Shown here piece by piece: positions 8,501 through 18,779 of a stretch of DNA of 64,000 nt. The stretch is from assembly GCF_004120195.1 (NCBI RefSeq), contig NZ_SCHN01000022.1, positions 1 to 64,000 on the forward strand, in the 5' to 3' direction. The notes below the pieces were generated by a model, which saw nothing but the letters and a program-made list of their open reading frames with translations, searched no databases and was not told where the DNA came from. A program made the translations under genes and the position numbers. Each line of letters opens with the position of its first letter. The stretch's first letter is position 1. The DNA comes from Enterovibrio baiacu. Its GTDB lineage: Bacteria > Pseudomonadota > Gammaproteobacteria > Enterobacterales > Vibrionaceae.

Positions 8501-8934
8501 CGTGGATTGATCACTTGTGCCAATGTGCCTCGGGTGAGCAAGTCGATACGCGCTTTTTCGGTGTTGATGACGAAGTTGTCTTTGCGCCCATGTCAGCGGA
8601 TGAGGCGATCAATCACTTGACGTTTTACGTCGAACGTTACTTTGAAGGTGCAGATAGGCCTTACCCGTACTTACCGAAAACTGCGATGGCCGGTTTGCAG
8701 GCATGCATCGATAAGAAGGGACAATGGGTAGATGACGAGGCGGCTCGCGAAAAAGCAACGCAGAAAATGCGCAATGCTTTTCAAAGTGGGTATCTGACCA
8801 TTGGAGAAGGGGAAAATACCTACATCGCCCGAGTATGGCCTGAAGCCTCTGATGCATTGCTAGATGATGTCTTTGCGCTGGGAATGCAGGTTTTGTTGCC
8901 GGTGTTAATGGCTGAGAAAAAAGACGAAGAATAA
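5518..8934 (+). CDS. recC: Exodeoxyribonuclease V subunit gamma
   Basis: The 1138-residue RecC subunit of the RecBCD helicase-nuclease, which processes double-strand ends and recognises Chi. Family start MFTVYHSNQLDLLKSLL, then LVQSPGMAQWLKLEMA and NVEFPLPATFIWQMF; middle block FSISDRTADQESPIL; later GQVNFCTLMPMRSIPFG and LLGMNDGDYPR, and RSRRDDDRYLFLEAL. RecC has a degenerate helicase fold, so no Walker A is expected. It starts with GTG. The length is close to E. coli RecC. Unlike E. coli, where ptrA lies between recC and recB, a chemoreceptor gene on the opposite strand lies there here. Confidence 0.97.
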   Translation: MFTVYHSNQLDLLKSLLVALVQQKPLENPLQKELILVQSPGMAQWLKLEMAKEQGIVANVEFPLPATFIWQMFTQVLADVPQRSFFNKEAMTWKLMKVLPEQLNDPDFAELKRYLEGDDDKQKSYQLAGKIADIYDQYLVYRPEWIKAWENEQAVPELEEEKRWQPKLWRALYDYTLEQGQSPFHRANLYEEFIDALTAQASKPEGFSGVERVFVFGISALPPRYLDALKAIGEHVDVHYMFTNPCRYYWGDIRDKRYLARRAAMLENRISRATNDDAEPAQFALPLAGEDDSAEVGNSLLASMGKLGRDNLLLISELQCQEVDQGFVDVARDSLLHHIQADILDLLEPGNILETATSESKREISPEDSSLMIEVCHSPMREVEVLHDRLLEMLESNPSLTPRDIIVMVADINAYSPAIQAVFGNAPGERYIPFSISDRTADQESPILTTFLRLLSLPDSRCSAAELLELLEVPAVLRRFGFDNRQFEKVKFWVEEAGIRWGLDDTTAAQFSLPDQHQNTWLFGLNRMLLGYAMPSQSGLFNDVLAYDEVQGLEADVAGKLGEFFQMLLNAQALLTKDKTGDEWVSALTALFDDIFALDVDEELAGKLIRDQLDSWLTQLTDAGFTDTLSLAIVRDYLKEKLGGERISQRFLAGQVNFCTLMPMRSIPFGVVCLLGMNDGDYPRTIAPVGFDLMAGRARAGDRSRRDDDRYLFLEALQSAQQQLYISYVGRSVQDNSLKVPSVLVTELLDYCRQGYCVEGDQGLPEVSSGEQLLAHLIHHNPLVPFSKGSFHSSRASYASEWLPAAKGDGEQASPFFDAQTAVDGLQEREGELNTSVIELAELQRFWRLPIQYFFNRRLKVFFEAPEGAMEDVEPFALDNLNRYQLRDALLSHVIEHGRDEDALARFYQYQKASGTLPLSHFGELALESEQAATLAQFDTLKPFLADRRQALEVNVSIPTSRGTVQLQGWLDERYRAGRILYRSGKVRATDRLATWIDHLCQCASGEQVDTRFFGVDDEVVFAPMSADEAINHLTFYVERYFEGADRPYPYLPKTAMAGLQACIDKKGQWVDDEAAREKATQKMRNAFQSGYLTIGEGENTYIARVWPEASDALLDDVFALGMQVLLPVLMAEKKDEE

Positions 8935-8962
8935 TTCGCAAGAACGGCCTTCGTTGAATGGA

Positions 8963-8989
8963 ACAGGGGCGCTTTGCACCCCTGTTTTT
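8963..8989. terminator. Terminator after recC
   Basis: Hairpin ACAGGGG / CCCCTGT followed by a T run, between the convergent recC and chemoreceptor genes. Confidence 0.82.
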
Positions 8990-9029
8990 CGGTTCAAATA
9001 CGGGTTAAAAGAACATTATAGGCCAAATG

Positions 9030-10637
9030 CTAAATACTGAACTTAGCCAGTTGATGCCTTCCTGTATCACTCAGCGTTTTCACTTTGTCGCTCAAGTTCA
9101 ATGTATCCTCACTGGCATCACGGTTGTGGTGAGAAATGTCACTGACGTTGACCACACTGCGCGCAACCTCTTGCGACGCAGAAGCTTGCTGCGATGTAGA
9201 TGCTGCGACTGCCGTGTTCATTTGCTCGAGTTCTGTAATCAAGGCAGACAGCGCAACCAATTGAGTTTGCGTCTGTTTGGCTTGATCGAGGCTTTCTGCG
9301 GTTTTATCCGTGCCTCTGCTCATGATTCTTGCCGCGACTTGAGCGCGTTCTTGCAGGGTTTCGATAATCGCGTTGATTTGCGTCGTGGACTCTTTTGTCG
9401 AATGCGCAAGCTTGCGCACTTCATCGGCAACAACTGCAAACCCCCGACCCGCACTGCCTGCACGCGCCGCTTCGATGGCAGCGTTCAACGCAAGCAAGTT
9501 AGTTTGCTCGGAAATGTCATTAATCACGGTCACAACATCGCTGATTTGATCGCTAGACGCCGCAAGCTCCCGAATGTTTTTCTCCGCATCAATCACATCA
9601 AGGTTCACTTGCTCAAACTTGTTCAGCGAGGCCGATAAGGCAACTTCCGCCTCTCTTACCAAGCCCTTTGAATGGCGTGTGCCATCTTGCGCTTGTAGCG
9701 TGCTGGCTTCTACGTCCTTGATCGCTGAAGACATCTCTTCCATGGCACTGGCGACGGAATCGAGTTCTTGGCTTTGGTTGCGAATACCATCGGTTGAACG
9801 GTTGGCAAGATCGGCCATGGTACGACTATCAGCATCAAGCTGGTGGAGTGTCTGATCCACGTTCGTCAGCAGTGATTGAAGTTGGGAACAGGCTTCGTTG
9901 AGGTGCTGTGCCATTTGACCCAATTCATCGTTGCTGTTTACGTTAGCGCGCGCCGTCAACTTACCCTGTGCAACATCATTGAGTGCACTCTGAATATCTT
10001 TGACGGATTTTACCAACATACGAGACAGCAACGTTGATACCAGAATCAGCAATGCTGTGATGCACAGGGCAAGCAGGGCTGACTTGCTGGCTTCTTGCCA
10101 AACCAGAGCTTCCAAGTCGTCAATGTATATCCCTGTGCCGATTAAAAGTTGCCAAGGTGCATGCCGTTTAACCGCACTGACTTTTTCGAGCGCTTCTTTA
10201 CCGCCGGGTTTTGCAAACCAATAGCTGCTGAAACCACCATTCATTGAGGTGGCAGCGTTGCGCATATCATTCAACACCGCGGAGCCGTGGCTATCACGAA
10301 ACGTCGAGAAATCTCGGCCAATCCAGCTCTTCGCGCCCGCAAGCATCGTGCCGCTGTCATCGACGACAAAGAAATAGCCATCTTTGCCAAACACCAAGGG
10401 TTGTATGGCTGCCATTGCCTTTTTTCGGCCTGTATCAGAGGCATCAGATTGATAGTGCGTGTCGATGACTTTCCACGCAATATCGACGGTTTGTTTGAGG
10501 TTGGCTTTTCTTTCTTGGAGTAAGTCTTTGTGAAGACTAGAAATTTGAAAGGCGGTTAACCCAACGATGCTAATCACCGAGACTGCTGCAATGAGCAGTA
10601 ATTTATATCGAACCGAGAGATCTGCAATAAATTTCAT
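9030..10637 (-). CDS. Methyl-accepting chemotaxis protein with a Cache sensor
   Basis: A 535-residue chemoreceptor. Order: N-terminal membrane segment (about residues 11-30), periplasmic single-Cache domain ([20 protein letters not shown], then [13 protein letters not shown] and [16 protein letters not shown]), second membrane segment (about 185-205), HAMP ([12 protein letters not shown]), and the methyl-accepting signalling domain with the hairpin tip [18 protein letters not shown] then [15 protein letters not shown]. It would pass ligand signals to CheA/CheW. The sCache family binds small organic acids and similar ligands; the ligand is unknown. No CheR-docking pentapeptide is seen at the C-terminus. 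It stands alone between recC and recB, convergent with recC and divergent from recB. Confidence 0.95.
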   Translation of the reverse strand: MKFIADLSVRYKLLLIAAVSVISIVGLTAFQISSLHKDLLQERKANLKQTVDIAWKVIDTHYQSDASDTGRKKAMAAIQPLVFGKDGYFFVVDDSGTMLAGAKSWIGRDFSTFRDSHGSAVLNDMRNAATSMNGGFSSYWFAKPGGKEALEKVSAVKRHAPWQLLIGTGIYIDDLEALVWQEASKSALLALCITALLILVSTLLSRMLVKSVKDIQSALNDVAQGKLTARANVNSNDELGQMAQHLNEACSQLQSLLTNVDQTLHQLDADSRTMADLANRSTDGIRNQSQELDSVASAMEEMSSAIKDVEASTLQAQDGTRHSKGLVREAEVALSASLNKFEQVNLDVIDAEKNIRELAASSDQISDVVTVINDISEQTNLLALNAAIEAARAGSAGRGFAVVADEVRKLAHSTKESTTQINAIIETLQERAQVAARIMSRGTDKTAESLDQAKQTQTQLVALSALITELEQMNTAVAASTSQQASASQEVARSVVNVSDISHHNRDASEDTLNLSDKVKTLSDTGRHQLAKFSI

Positions 10638-10905
10638 TCTGTGTATTCGCTATCTGGCCGTGGGAAGTAAAAAACGTGACATGCCAGTTTGCGGTTTTTG
10701 TGTGTTCTATCAATATAGGAACTGTAGGGGTATAGCTGTTTTTGAGTGATATGAATCGCAGTGCTTTTTGACAGTGTCCATATCGCCAATCACGCGCCTA
10801 GGTTTCATAACGTGCGCTGTAGAACTTTTCAGTCTGCCGATTTTCATTACAAACCGTCGCAGCATTGATAAAATAATGCTTATCAACTCTAAAGAGCTCG
10901 CGTGC

Positions 10906-13900
10906 ATGCCAACTCAAACTCTTCACCCCATGTCTTTTCCTCTTCACGGACAGCGCTTAATCGAAGCGTCTGCGGGTACAGGGAAAACCTTTACCATTGC
11001 TGGCCTCTATTTGCGGTTATTGCTCGGACATGGGTCGAATGAGACCGCGCATCAGACGCCACTCAGCGTCGAAAAAATACTGGTCGTTACTTTTACCGAG
11101 GCCGCAACGCAGGAATTGCGAGACCGTATTCGCGCGCGAATTCATGATGCGCGTTTAGCATTTAGTCGCGGCACGAGTGATGCTCCTGTGATCGCCCCTT
11201 TGCTTGAAGAAGTGTCAGATCATCACTATGCCGAGCGGGTATTGTTACAGGCTGAGCGACAAATGGATGAAGCCGCCATTTATACCATTCATGGTTTTTG
11301 CCAGCGTATGTTGACGCAAAATGCGTTTGAATCGGGCAGCTTGTTTACCAATGAATTCATCACGGATGAAACGGCATTGCGAGAGCGCGCTGTGGCGGAC
11401 TTCTGGCGTCGTCAGTTTTATCCGCTCGCGAAGTCTTTGGCGGGTGTGGTGAAAAGCTATTGGGCCGCACCTGCTGTGCTTCTCAAAGACATCGGCACGT
11501 ACCTCTCAGGGCCTTTGGTCAACATTATGGCGCCGCCGATGCCTCAAGATTTGGCAGATTTACATAACGAAAATATCCAACGCATAGATGAGGTCAAAGC
11601 GTGTTGGCGTGAGGCTGCGCCGGATTTAGAAGCGCTAATCTCAGGTTCTGGCGTTGATAAGCGCAGCTACAGCAAACGTTCGTTGCCGAATTGGTTAGCG
11701 GAAGTGGGGGAGTGGGCAGCTCAGACCACGTCGAATTACGATTTACCGACGAACCTAGAGCGATTTTCCGCAAACACACTGGCAGAGAAAACCAAGAAAG
11801 GCGAGGTGCCACAACACGCCGTTTTTGATCATATTGATCGTTTAATCGCTTCCCCGCCAACATTGAAAGATGCACTCACGGCGCATGCTATTCGTGAAGT
11901 GAGATTACTGCTGGCGCAAGAAAAGCGTCGATTTGGCTGGTTATCGTTTGATGATTTGCTATCACAACTCGCAGAAGCGTTACGCCAAGACAGCGACGGC
12001 ATACTCGCCGCGCGGATCCGCAGTTTGTACCCCGTTGCGATGATTGATGAGTTTCAAGATACCGACCCGCAGCAATACCAAATCTTTAACGATATTTATG
12101 ATGCATCGCCGGATTGCGGCCTGTTTATGATCGGGGATCCGAAGCAGGCAATTTATGCGTTTCGTGGTGCCGATATTTTTACCTACATTCATGCTCGCCG
12201 TCAGGTGTCGGAACATTACAACCTTTCCACTAACTGGCGTTCAACGGCGGACATGGTGGCAGCGGTCAACCGGGTCTTTGAGCATGCCAATGCCCCGTTT
12301 ATTTATGAGAACGACATTCCCTTCCTTGAAGTCAGCCATGCACCAAAGGCAGATACCAAACAATGGGTAATGAATGGCGACAAACAAGCGGCGATGACGT
12401 TTTGGTTAGGCGAAGAGACTGAGCTTCAAACTAAAAGTGATTATGAAGCGTCAATGGCGCAAGCGACTGCGGTGAGTATTCACGCCGTTCTTCATGCCGC
12501 CATGGACGACCGCGCGCACTTCCAACGTGGTGAGCACAAAACGCCGATTCAAGCCGGTGACATTGCTGTGCTTGTGAGAACAGGAACAGAGGCCGCAAGA
12601 GTCAAGCATGCGCTGGCAAGGTTAGGCATCGCATCCGTTTATCTTTCTAATCGCGACAGCGTATTCGTGAGCCCGTTAGCGACAGACTTACAACGACTTC
12701 TTGCTGCCGTGCTGACGCCGGACAATGAACGTGCGCTGCGCGCTGCGCTGGCCAGTGGGCTATTTGCCTTAACGGCGACAGACATTGATGCGCTCAATCA
12801 CGATGAAAAGGCATGGGAACGTGCCGTGATTGAATTCTCGACGTACCAAGATGTTTGGTTCAGTCGCGGTGTGTTGCCTATGCTGCGTCAGGTAATGCAA
12901 CGCCGTGGGATTGCTGAACGTCTTTTAAAAGAAGATGGCGGTGAGCGATTACTTACCGACTTGTTGCACCTTGGCGAATTGCTGCAGCAAGCGAGCCAAA
13001 CGTTAGACAGTCACCATGCGTTGCTTCGTTGGTTGGCTGATCATATTGATAACCCCAATGGCAATGCTGAAACACAGCAGGTGCGCTTGGAGTCAGAGCG
13101 CGATTTGGTGCAGATAGTCACGATCCACAAATCGAAAGGTTTGGAATATGATCTGGTTTATCTGCCGTTTGCCTGCAACTTCCGTCCGTCTGATCGTCCT
13201 TTCTTTCATGGTGATGACCATGAACCTGTGTTAGCACTTACTAACCCCGAACCCGCCATTGAATTGTCAGATAAAGAGCGTCTCGCGGAAGACTTACGAC
13301 TGATTTACGTGGCGCTGACCCGCGCGGTATACGGGTGTTTTATCGGTCTTTCTCCGCTGAAAGATGGCCGTAAATCGACAGGTGACACCGGATTACACAA
13401 ATCGGCCTTGGGCTATTTATTACAACGCGGTGAGCCTACAGATATTGATGGGTTGCACGCATCGGTGGATGCACTCATTAAGAATCAGCCATTCATGGAC
13501 GTGGTGTTACCGCCGAGTGAAGACGTTGAGAAGCTGGTCTTTGACGATGGAGATACGCAGGCGCTAGCCGCCCGCACCTTCACTGGCAATATTCGTCGAA
13601 ACTGGCGACTCACTAGTTACTCGGGATTGGTAAAACAAGGACACACCTCTTCATTGCCAGAACTACCCGCTTTCGACCTTGATGCCGTGGATGAGAACGT
13701 TGAGGATAGCGAAGAGGTGCTCGAATCGTTCGCGTCTATTTTCCAATTTCCGCGAGGCGCGAGACCCGGTACTTTCCTTCATACCTTGTTTGAAAACGTC
13801 GAGTTTGGACAAGACATGTATGGCGATGATGTCGCCGGCATGATCCGCCATGCCTTGGCGCTGGAAAACTACGATGAAGCTTGGATCCCAGTGTTGCAAA

Positions 13901-14460
13901 AACTGCTCACTGATGTGGTGTCACAACCGCTTGATGATGGCTTAACCTTATCTCAAGTGGGCGAGCCTGCAAGGCTGACGGAAATGGAATTTGTGATGCC
14001 AGTCGATAGCTTGCAGTGTTACGCGGTGAACCGACATATTCAGCAACATGACCCATTGTCTGCGCGTGCAGGTGAACTGGGTTTCGAGACCGCCAGCGGC
14101 ATGCTCAAAGGTTTCATCGATTTGGTGTTTTGCTGGAACGGGCGCTATTACGTGCTCGACTGGAAATCGAATTATCTTGGCGATACGCCCGCGGATTACA
14201 CCGAAGAAGCGCTATCGGAAGCGATGGCGGATCACCGTTATGATTTCCAATATCAAATCTATTCGTTGGCTCTGCACCGTTTCTTGCGTCAGCGGTTGCC
14301 TGACTACGATATGGAAAAGCACTTTGGTGGGGTTTACTACTTGTTTGTTCGTGGTATCGAGGCGGGCACGCGGCATGGCATTTTCTATACCCAGCCTTCA
14401 AAAGCACTGATTGAAGGGTTGGATGCATTGTTTATGGGAGAAAGCCATGTTGACGAATAA
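10906..14460 (+). CDS. recB: Exodeoxyribonuclease V subunit beta
   Basis: The RecB helicase-nuclease subunit, about 1184 residues. UvrD-type motor motifs: Walker A EASAGTGKTFTIAG near the N-terminus, VTFTEAATQELRDRIR (Ia), IDEFQDTDPQQYQIF (II), GDPKQAIYAFRGAD (III), TNWRS (IV), TIHKSKGLEYDLVYLP (V) and LIYVALTRA (VI). The C-terminal nuclease has the catalytic block YYVLDWKSNYLG. The frame is open from 10768, but the ATG at 10906 is preferred because RecB homologues begin shortly before the FPLHGQRLIEASAGTGKT segment, and AAAGAG lies upstream. The recD start overlaps its last 14 bases, so recB-recD are translationally coupled. Confidence 0.95.
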   Translation: MPTQTLHPMSFPLHGQRLIEASAGTGKTFTIAGLYLRLLLGHGSNETAHQTPLSVEKILVVTFTEAATQELRDRIRARIHDARLAFSRGTSDAPVIAPLLEEVSDHHYAERVLLQAERQMDEAAIYTIHGFCQRMLTQNAFESGSLFTNEFITDETALRERAVADFWRRQFYPLAKSLAGVVKSYWAAPAVLLKDIGTYLSGPLVNIMAPPMPQDLADLHNENIQRIDEVKACWREAAPDLEALISGSGVDKRSYSKRSLPNWLAEVGEWAAQTTSNYDLPTNLERFSANTLAEKTKKGEVPQHAVFDHIDRLIASPPTLKDALTAHAIREVRLLLAQEKRRFGWLSFDDLLSQLAEALRQDSDGILAARIRSLYPVAMIDEFQDTDPQQYQIFNDIYDASPDCGLFMIGDPKQAIYAFRGADIFTYIHARRQVSEHYNLSTNWRSTADMVAAVNRVFEHANAPFIYENDIPFLEVSHAPKADTKQWVMNGDKQAAMTFWLGEETELQTKSDYEASMAQATAVSIHAVLHAAMDDRAHFQRGEHKTPIQAGDIAVLVRTGTEAARVKHALARLGIASVYLSNRDSVFVSPLATDLQRLLAAVLTPDNERALRAALASGLFALTATDIDALNHDEKAWERAVIEFSTYQDVWFSRGVLPMLRQVMQRRGIAERLLKEDGGERLLTDLLHLGELLQQASQTLDSHHALLRWLADHIDNPNGNAETQQVRLESERDLVQIVTIHKSKGLEYDLVYLPFACNFRPSDRPFFHGDDHEPVLALTNPEPAIELSDKERLAEDLRLIYVALTRAVYGCFIGLSPLKDGRKSTGDTGLHKSALGYLLQRGEPTDIDGLHASVDALIKNQPFMDVVLPPSEDVEKLVFDDGDTQALAARTFTGNIRRNWRLTSYSGLVKQGHTSSLPELPAFDLDAVDENVEDSEEVLESFASIFQFPRGARPGTFLHTLFENVEFGQDMYGDDVAGMIRHALALENYDEAWIPVLQKLLTDVVSQPLDDGLTLSQVGEPARLTEMEFVMPVDSLQCYAVNRHIQQHDPLSARAGELGFETASGMLKGFIDLVFCWNGRYYVLDWKSNYLGDTPADYTEEALSEAMADHRYDFQYQIYSLALHRFLRQRLPDYDMEKHFGGVYYLFVRGIEAGTRHGIFYTQPSKALIEGLDALFMGESHVDE

Positions 14461-16462
14461 TGCGCTGCTTCAATCGCTGTATCAGCGTGGAACACTTCGC
14501 GCCATTGATCGCCAGTTCGCGCAGTTTATCGCTCAGCAAATGGGGGATGAAGGTTCTCCCGTGGTCGGTTGGGCGGCTTTGGTGAGCTTCGAGCTTGGAA
14601 AGGGTAACGTGTGTGTTGACTTGTCGGCACTTGATCCCAGTAAATTGTTCGATTTACCTGCTGCCGAATCGGCGAAAGCCGCCGCGTTACTGGAACCAGA
14701 AAATGCCTTGTCACTGCTTAAAGGCACGCCTGTGGTTGGCGACGGTACGTCACCAACGCCTCTGGTGCTTGAAGGAGCAAGGTTGTATCTACACCGATAT
14801 TGGCAAGCAGAGCGACGCGTGGCGGATGAGATAAAAAAACGCGCAGTGAGCATCGACTTATCTGGGAACACCAAGGCGTTTCTCGATGAACTCTTCGCAC
14901 CTGACATGTCAGATTTGACGGCACGGTATGCCGATTGGGTTGGTGCGTCACTCACGCCGGATGTGTTGCAACAAAAGCTCGTGGACACGCTAGATATCGT
15001 CTCTCCTGATGCCATTGACTTTGCAGAGCTGCAGCAGCAACTCGCGACAAAAGCAAAAGCCAATACGCTGTTTTCTCTCGTGCCAGAAAGTGCACGATTG
15101 AACTGGCAAAAGGTTGCGGCTGCTGCGGCGCTAAGTTATCGCTTCTCGGTGATCTCCGGTGGACCTGGCACGGGGAAAACAACCACGGTTGCCAAACTGC
15201 TCGCCGCATTGATTTTTAGCAGCGACAAACCCAATGGCCCTGACATTAAGTTGGTGGCACCCACAGGAAAAGCGGCTAACCGCCTGACGGAATCGATCGG
15301 TAAAGCCGTGGCGGCTTTGCCTGTCGACAAATCAGTGCGAGAAAAAATTCCTGTTCAAGCGTCAACGATTCACCGCTTACTCGGGGCGATCCCAAGCCGC
15401 GTTGAGTTTCGTCATCATGAAGGAAACCGCCTTCACCTTGATATTTTGGTGGTGGATGAAGCCTCAATGGTGGATTTACCGCTGATGGCGCGTTTGCTAT
15501 CGGCGCTGCCCGATCATGCGCGTGTGATTTTACTGGGCGATCGCGATCAGCTTTCCTCGGTGGAAGCCGGCGCGGTGCTGGGGGATATCTGCGCGCAAGC
15601 AGATAACCATTACAGCAAAGAGCGAGCGGCATTTTTGTCGGCGCTGACGGGGTTTGAGCTATTAACGGCCGATGCCAATCAGTCGGTGGCAGACGGCGTG
15701 TGTTTGCTGCGTAAGAGCTACCGTTTTCATGCTAAATCCGGTGTCGGTCAGTTGGCCTTTGCGATTAATGACGGCGATGCAAAGCGACTGCATCACGTGT
15801 TGGCGCAAGGCTATGGCGATATTGCACTGCACGATTTGGACGGTGATGTGTATGCCTCGGCCATTCAATTGGCTGTGGATGGCTATCGAGGGTATCTCAC
15901 GGCATTGTCAGCAGGTGAGTCGCACCTTGCGGTGATCCAACTGTTTACTCAGGTACGTTTGCTGTGTGCGTTGGCGGAAGGGCCTTTTGGTGTAGCGGGG
16001 TTGAACCGTGCCATCGAAAAAGCGCTGGTGGCACATCGCTTAATTGCGCCAGGTGAGGAGCTTTTCTATTCGGGAAGACCAATCATGGTAACGCAAAATG
16101 ATCACGGCTTAGGGCTGTATAACGGTGACATCGGGATTGTGGTTAAACAAGAAGATGGTCTGCGTGTGGTGTTTGAAATGTCAGATGGCAGCTTGAAAGC
16201 GTTTTTGCCGAGTCGGCTGCCTGAGCACCAAACCGCGTATGCCATGACAATCCATAAATCCCAAGGATCGGAGTTTTTACATACCATTTTGGTGTTGCCG
16301 CCGACACCAACCCCTGTGATGACGCGTGAGCTGGTATACACAGGTGTGACACGAGCGAAAGACAGATTGGACATCTATGCCACCCGCGCCAGTTTGGAGC
16401 GGGCGGTAAGACGTAAAACACAACGATTTAGCGGGCTGGCAAACGCGCTGCTTGACCATTAA
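14447..16462 (+). CDS. recD: Exodeoxyribonuclease V subunit alpha
   Basis: The RecD 5'-3' helicase subunit (superfamily 1B), about 671 residues. Motifs: Walker [31 protein letters not shown] (Ia), [17 protein letters not shown] (II), [19 protein letters not shown] (III), and the C-terminal [12 protein letters not shown] and [14 protein letters not shown]. The ATG at 14447 is chosen because GGAGAAAG stands right before it and it overlaps the recB stop, a usual arrangement. Its last 35 bases overlap the 3' end of the convergent argA gene, so both proteins' C-termini are encoded by the same DNA on opposite strands. Confidence 0.96.
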   Translation: MLTNNALLQSLYQRGTLRAIDRQFAQFIAQQMGDEGSPVVGWAALVSFELGKGNVCVDLSALDPSKLFDLPAAESAKAAALLEPENALSLLKGTPVVGDGTSPTPLVLEGARLYLHRYWQAERRVADEIKKRAVSIDLSGNTKAFLDELFAPDMSDLTARYADWVGASLTPDVLQQKLVDTLDIVSPDAIDFAELQQQLATKAKANTLFSLVPESARLNWQKVAAAAALSYRFSVISGGPGTGKTTTVAKLLAALIFSSDKPNGPDIKLVAPTGKAANRLTESIGKAVAALPVDKSVREKIPVQASTIHRLLGAIPSRVEFRHHEGNRLHLDILVVDEASMVDLPLMARLLSALPDHARVILLGDRDQLSSVEAGAVLGDICAQADNHYSKERAAFLSALTGFELLTADANQSVADGVCLLRKSYRFHAKSGVGQLAFAINDGDAKRLHHVLAQGYGDIALHDLDGDVYASAIQLAVDGYRGYLTALSAGESHLAVIQLFTQVRLLCALAEGPFGVAGLNRAIEKALVAHRLIAPGEELFYSGRPIMVTQNDHGLGLYNGDIGIVVKQEDGLRVVFEMSDGSLKAFLPSRLPEHQTAYAMTIHKSQGSEFLHTILVLPPTPTPVMTRELVYTGVTRAKDRLDIYATRASLERAVRRKTQRFSGLANALLDH

Positions 16463-17786
16463 GGTCGAGTGTCAGCACCTTTGAACGGCGTTGCAGGTTG
16501 TAAAGCTGCTGTTTTGCATCCGGCAATGCCGATACATCCGCTTCTTCAAAGCCATGCTCGCGGAACCAGTGAATGCTTCGTGTCGTCAGGACAAAGATGG
16601 TTTTTAACCCTCGCTGAGAAGCGCGTTGCTGAATGTGGTGGAGTAAACGTGTACCACGTTCACTGTCACGATATTCAGGGTCGACGGCCACGCAGGCCAT
16701 TTCTGCACTCAAAGATTCAGGGTAAGGGTAGAGCGCGGCGCACCCAATAATGCGATCGTCCCGTTCGATGACAGTAAACAACGGAATTTCTTGTTCCAAC
16801 TGTTCCCGAGAACGACGCACTAGGATGCCTTGTTGTTCCAACGGGCGAATTAAATCAAGGATACCGCCAATATCATCAATCGTCGCTTGGCGCACTTTCT
16901 CTGCGCTTTCTGTGACGATTTGCGTGCCGATCCCTTCAATTGAGAACAGCTCTTGAATCAAGGAGCCATCAACTTTGTAGCTGAGCAAGTGACTTCGAGT
17001 TACGCCTGAACGACATGCAGCCACAGCACCACGCAGAAAACGTACAGTGCCAGAATTAATGTCACCCGCTTGTTCGCGCTGCTGCAAGATAGATTCTGCT
17101 TGGTGAGGGAAAAGCTCAGAGATGACATTTCCGTTCGGGCCAATAACCCCTTGCAACGAACAAAAGCCGATCAGCTTGTCGGCTTTTAATCGAATGGCCA
17201 GCTGTGTAGCCAGCTCTTCTGACGTTAAATTGAAGCAATCGCCTGTTACTGAACTGGCAACAGGGCCGAGTAACACAATCGCGTGTTGATCTAATTGGCG
17301 ATGAATACCGTCAATGTCGATACGACGTACTCTTCCACTGTGGCAGTAATCCACACCTTCATCGACGCCAAGGGGCTGCGCAATCACAAAGTTACCGCTT
17401 ACCACGTTGATTTGCGCACCCGCCATGGGCGTGTTGTTCAAACTCATGGACAGGCGCGCTGTGATATCAAGCTGAAGTTGCCCTGCCGCTTGCTTGACGG
17501 CCTCGAGTGCAGCTGAGTCAGTGACACGAATACCGTTGTGGTATGGCGTTTCCATACCCATGCGTTCGAGCTGGTGGCTAATCTGAGGGCGAGCGCCATA
17601 CACCAGCACCAATCGAATCCCCAAACTATTAAGAAGGGCAATGTCATTGACGATGTTGGCGAAGTTTTCATCCGCGATAGCTTCGCCGCCTAGCATGATC
17701 ACAATGGTTTTGTTGTGATGCGCATTCACATAAGGGGCTGATTGCCTAAATCCTTTTACAAGTGCTGTACTGCGAAGTTTCAACAC
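16428..17786 (-). CDS. argA: Amino-acid N-acetyltransferase (N-acetylglutamate synthase)
   Basis: First step of arginine synthesis: acetyl-CoA plus glutamate to N-acetylglutamate, usually feedback-inhibited by arginine. Two domains are visible in 452 residues: an amino-acid-kinase-like domain ([10 protein letters not shown], then [11 protein letters not shown]) and a C-terminal GNAT domain ([21 protein letters not shown], split by family positions, then [17 protein letters not shown]). Start: GTG at 17786 with GGAG 4 bases away, or TTG three bases later with better spacing; ATG is not available. No convincing ARG box was found in the upstream region. Overlaps recD by 35 bases at its 3' end. 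Confidence 0.95.
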   Translation of the reverse strand: MLKLRSTALVKGFRQSAPYVNAHHNKTIVIMLGGEAIADENFANIVNDIALLNSLGIRLVLVYGARPQISHQLERMGMETPYHNGIRVTDSAALEAVKQAAGQLQLDITARLSMSLNNTPMAGAQINVVSGNFVIAQPLGVDEGVDYCHSGRVRRIDIDGIHRQLDQHAIVLLGPVASSVTGDCFNLTSEELATQLAIRLKADKLIGFCSLQGVIGPNGNVISELFPHQAESILQQREQAGDINSGTVRFLRGAVAACRSGVTRSHLLSYKVDGSLIQELFSIEGIGTQIVTESAEKVRQATIDDIGGILDLIRPLEQQGILVRRSREQLEQEIPLFTVIERDDRIIGCAALYPYPESLSAEMACVAVDPEYRDSERGTRLLHHIQQRASQRGLKTIFVLTTRSIHWFREHGFEEADVSALPDAKQQLYNLQRRSKVLTLDLNGQAARLPAR

Positions 17787-17955
17787 CTTACTCCATTTTT
17801 ATGACTGTTTATGTCCTCATATTGACTAACTATTCCCTGTTTGGCAATAGGCGTGATTCGGGTTCAAACTCTGGATATATGACTTTGAAGGCAATACCAG
17901 ACTTTTTATAATAGTATTGTTAATAACGCATTTTCTTCTTTTTGAGAGTTGAGCC

Positions 17956-18303
17956 GTGGGCATCGTTGGACAATCTATCGCGCTATTTGTTGCCCTCGTC
18001 GTAAGCGCAATCATTTTTCTTACTTCAAACGGCGTGCATATTTTTACCGAAGTGGACGAATCCGCAATCTATGGAGAGTGGGTGGAACAGGGGGTTGCCC
18101 CTTATGCTGCAGATCGTTTCGAAGTGCGAAAAGATGGTATTTATATGAAGGGAGCCCGCACCACGAGTTATTTCGAGTTTACGGGCAGCAAGCTGATTTA
18201 TACCGTGGGTAACAATACTTACCTTTACACGGTTGAGAACGAAAAAACACTACAAAGAGAAAAGCCATATCATTACAGTACGCCCTTCGAAAAAGTGCGC
18301 TGA
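17956..18303 (+). CDS. DUF2850 family membrane-anchored protein
   Basis: A 115-residue protein with one N-terminal hydrophobic segment (about residues 5-23, SIALFVALVVSAIIFL) and a small domain outside the membrane (YGEWVEQGVAPYAADRFEVR, then SYFEFTGSKLIYTVGNNTYLY). It matches my recollection of the Vibrionaceae DUF2850 family; function unknown. GTG start with GAGAGTTGAG just upstream. It lies between argA and a small opposite-strand gene, in the gap before mltA. Confidence 0.75.
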   Translation: MGIVGQSIALFVALVVSAIIFLTSNGVHIFTEVDESAIYGEWVEQGVAPYAADRFEVRKDGIYMKGARTTSYFEFTGSKLIYTVGNNTYLYTVENEKTLQREKPYHYSTPFEKVR

Positions 18304-18317
18304 TACTGAAAAAGAGG

Positions 18318-18539
18318 TTAGTAGTGTGTCGGTAACGAACGGAGAAGCTCAGTCATCGGTGCTATCCCTAGCGCAACACGTCTAATTTTATCTGCAGTGT
18401 CTTCATTTCCCCCTAAGCAACGACGAATGCTGTGGTTGATCATTTCATCGGTACTGCCATCGCTGGCCAGTGTTCGTATCCATTGGTATTCAACAGCATC
18501 TGGGTCTAATAAGGTTTTCCTACCCACTTTCAAATCCAT
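18318..18539 (-). CDS. Small uncharacterised protein
   Basis: A 73-residue soluble frame beginning MDLKVGRKTLLDPDAVEYQW and ending ELLRSLPTHY. I do not recognise the family. It is believed real because AAGGGAG lies at a good distance (TTTCAA) before its ATG, it fills the gap exactly between DUF2850 and mltA, and its composition is ordinary. No membrane segment, signal or known motif is visible; one cysteine (RRCLGGNED). Confidence 0.6.
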   Translation of the reverse strand: MDLKVGRKTLLDPDAVEYQWIRTLASDGSTDEMINHSIRRCLGGNEDTADKIRRVALGIAPMTELLRSLPTHY

Positions 18540-18779
18540 TTGAAACTCCCTTCTTGTTTTACTTTTGTTTAGTTTTTAAGACATTTTTATGTCGCTCATT
18601 TAAACGGAAGAAGGTTACGTTTTTGTGACAACTTGTTTCAGTGCTGAGTCATTCAGCTTTATGGTCGTGTTTGATCGCATTTTTTATCCTCGATATAAGA
18701 GGGTGAAACTCGGTTTCCATTGCAGAAGACTCGGGCATCTGTCACCCTTTTATTTCAGTTTTTACGATCAGGATTTAAC

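Noticed and set aside
9027-9638. A 203-codon plus-strand frame within the chemoreceptor gene
   Set aside because: Antisense shadow of the highly conserved signalling domain.
17787-17955. ARG boxes upstream of argA
   Set aside because: Only loose AT-rich matches to the ArgR consensus were seen, none as an adjacent pair.
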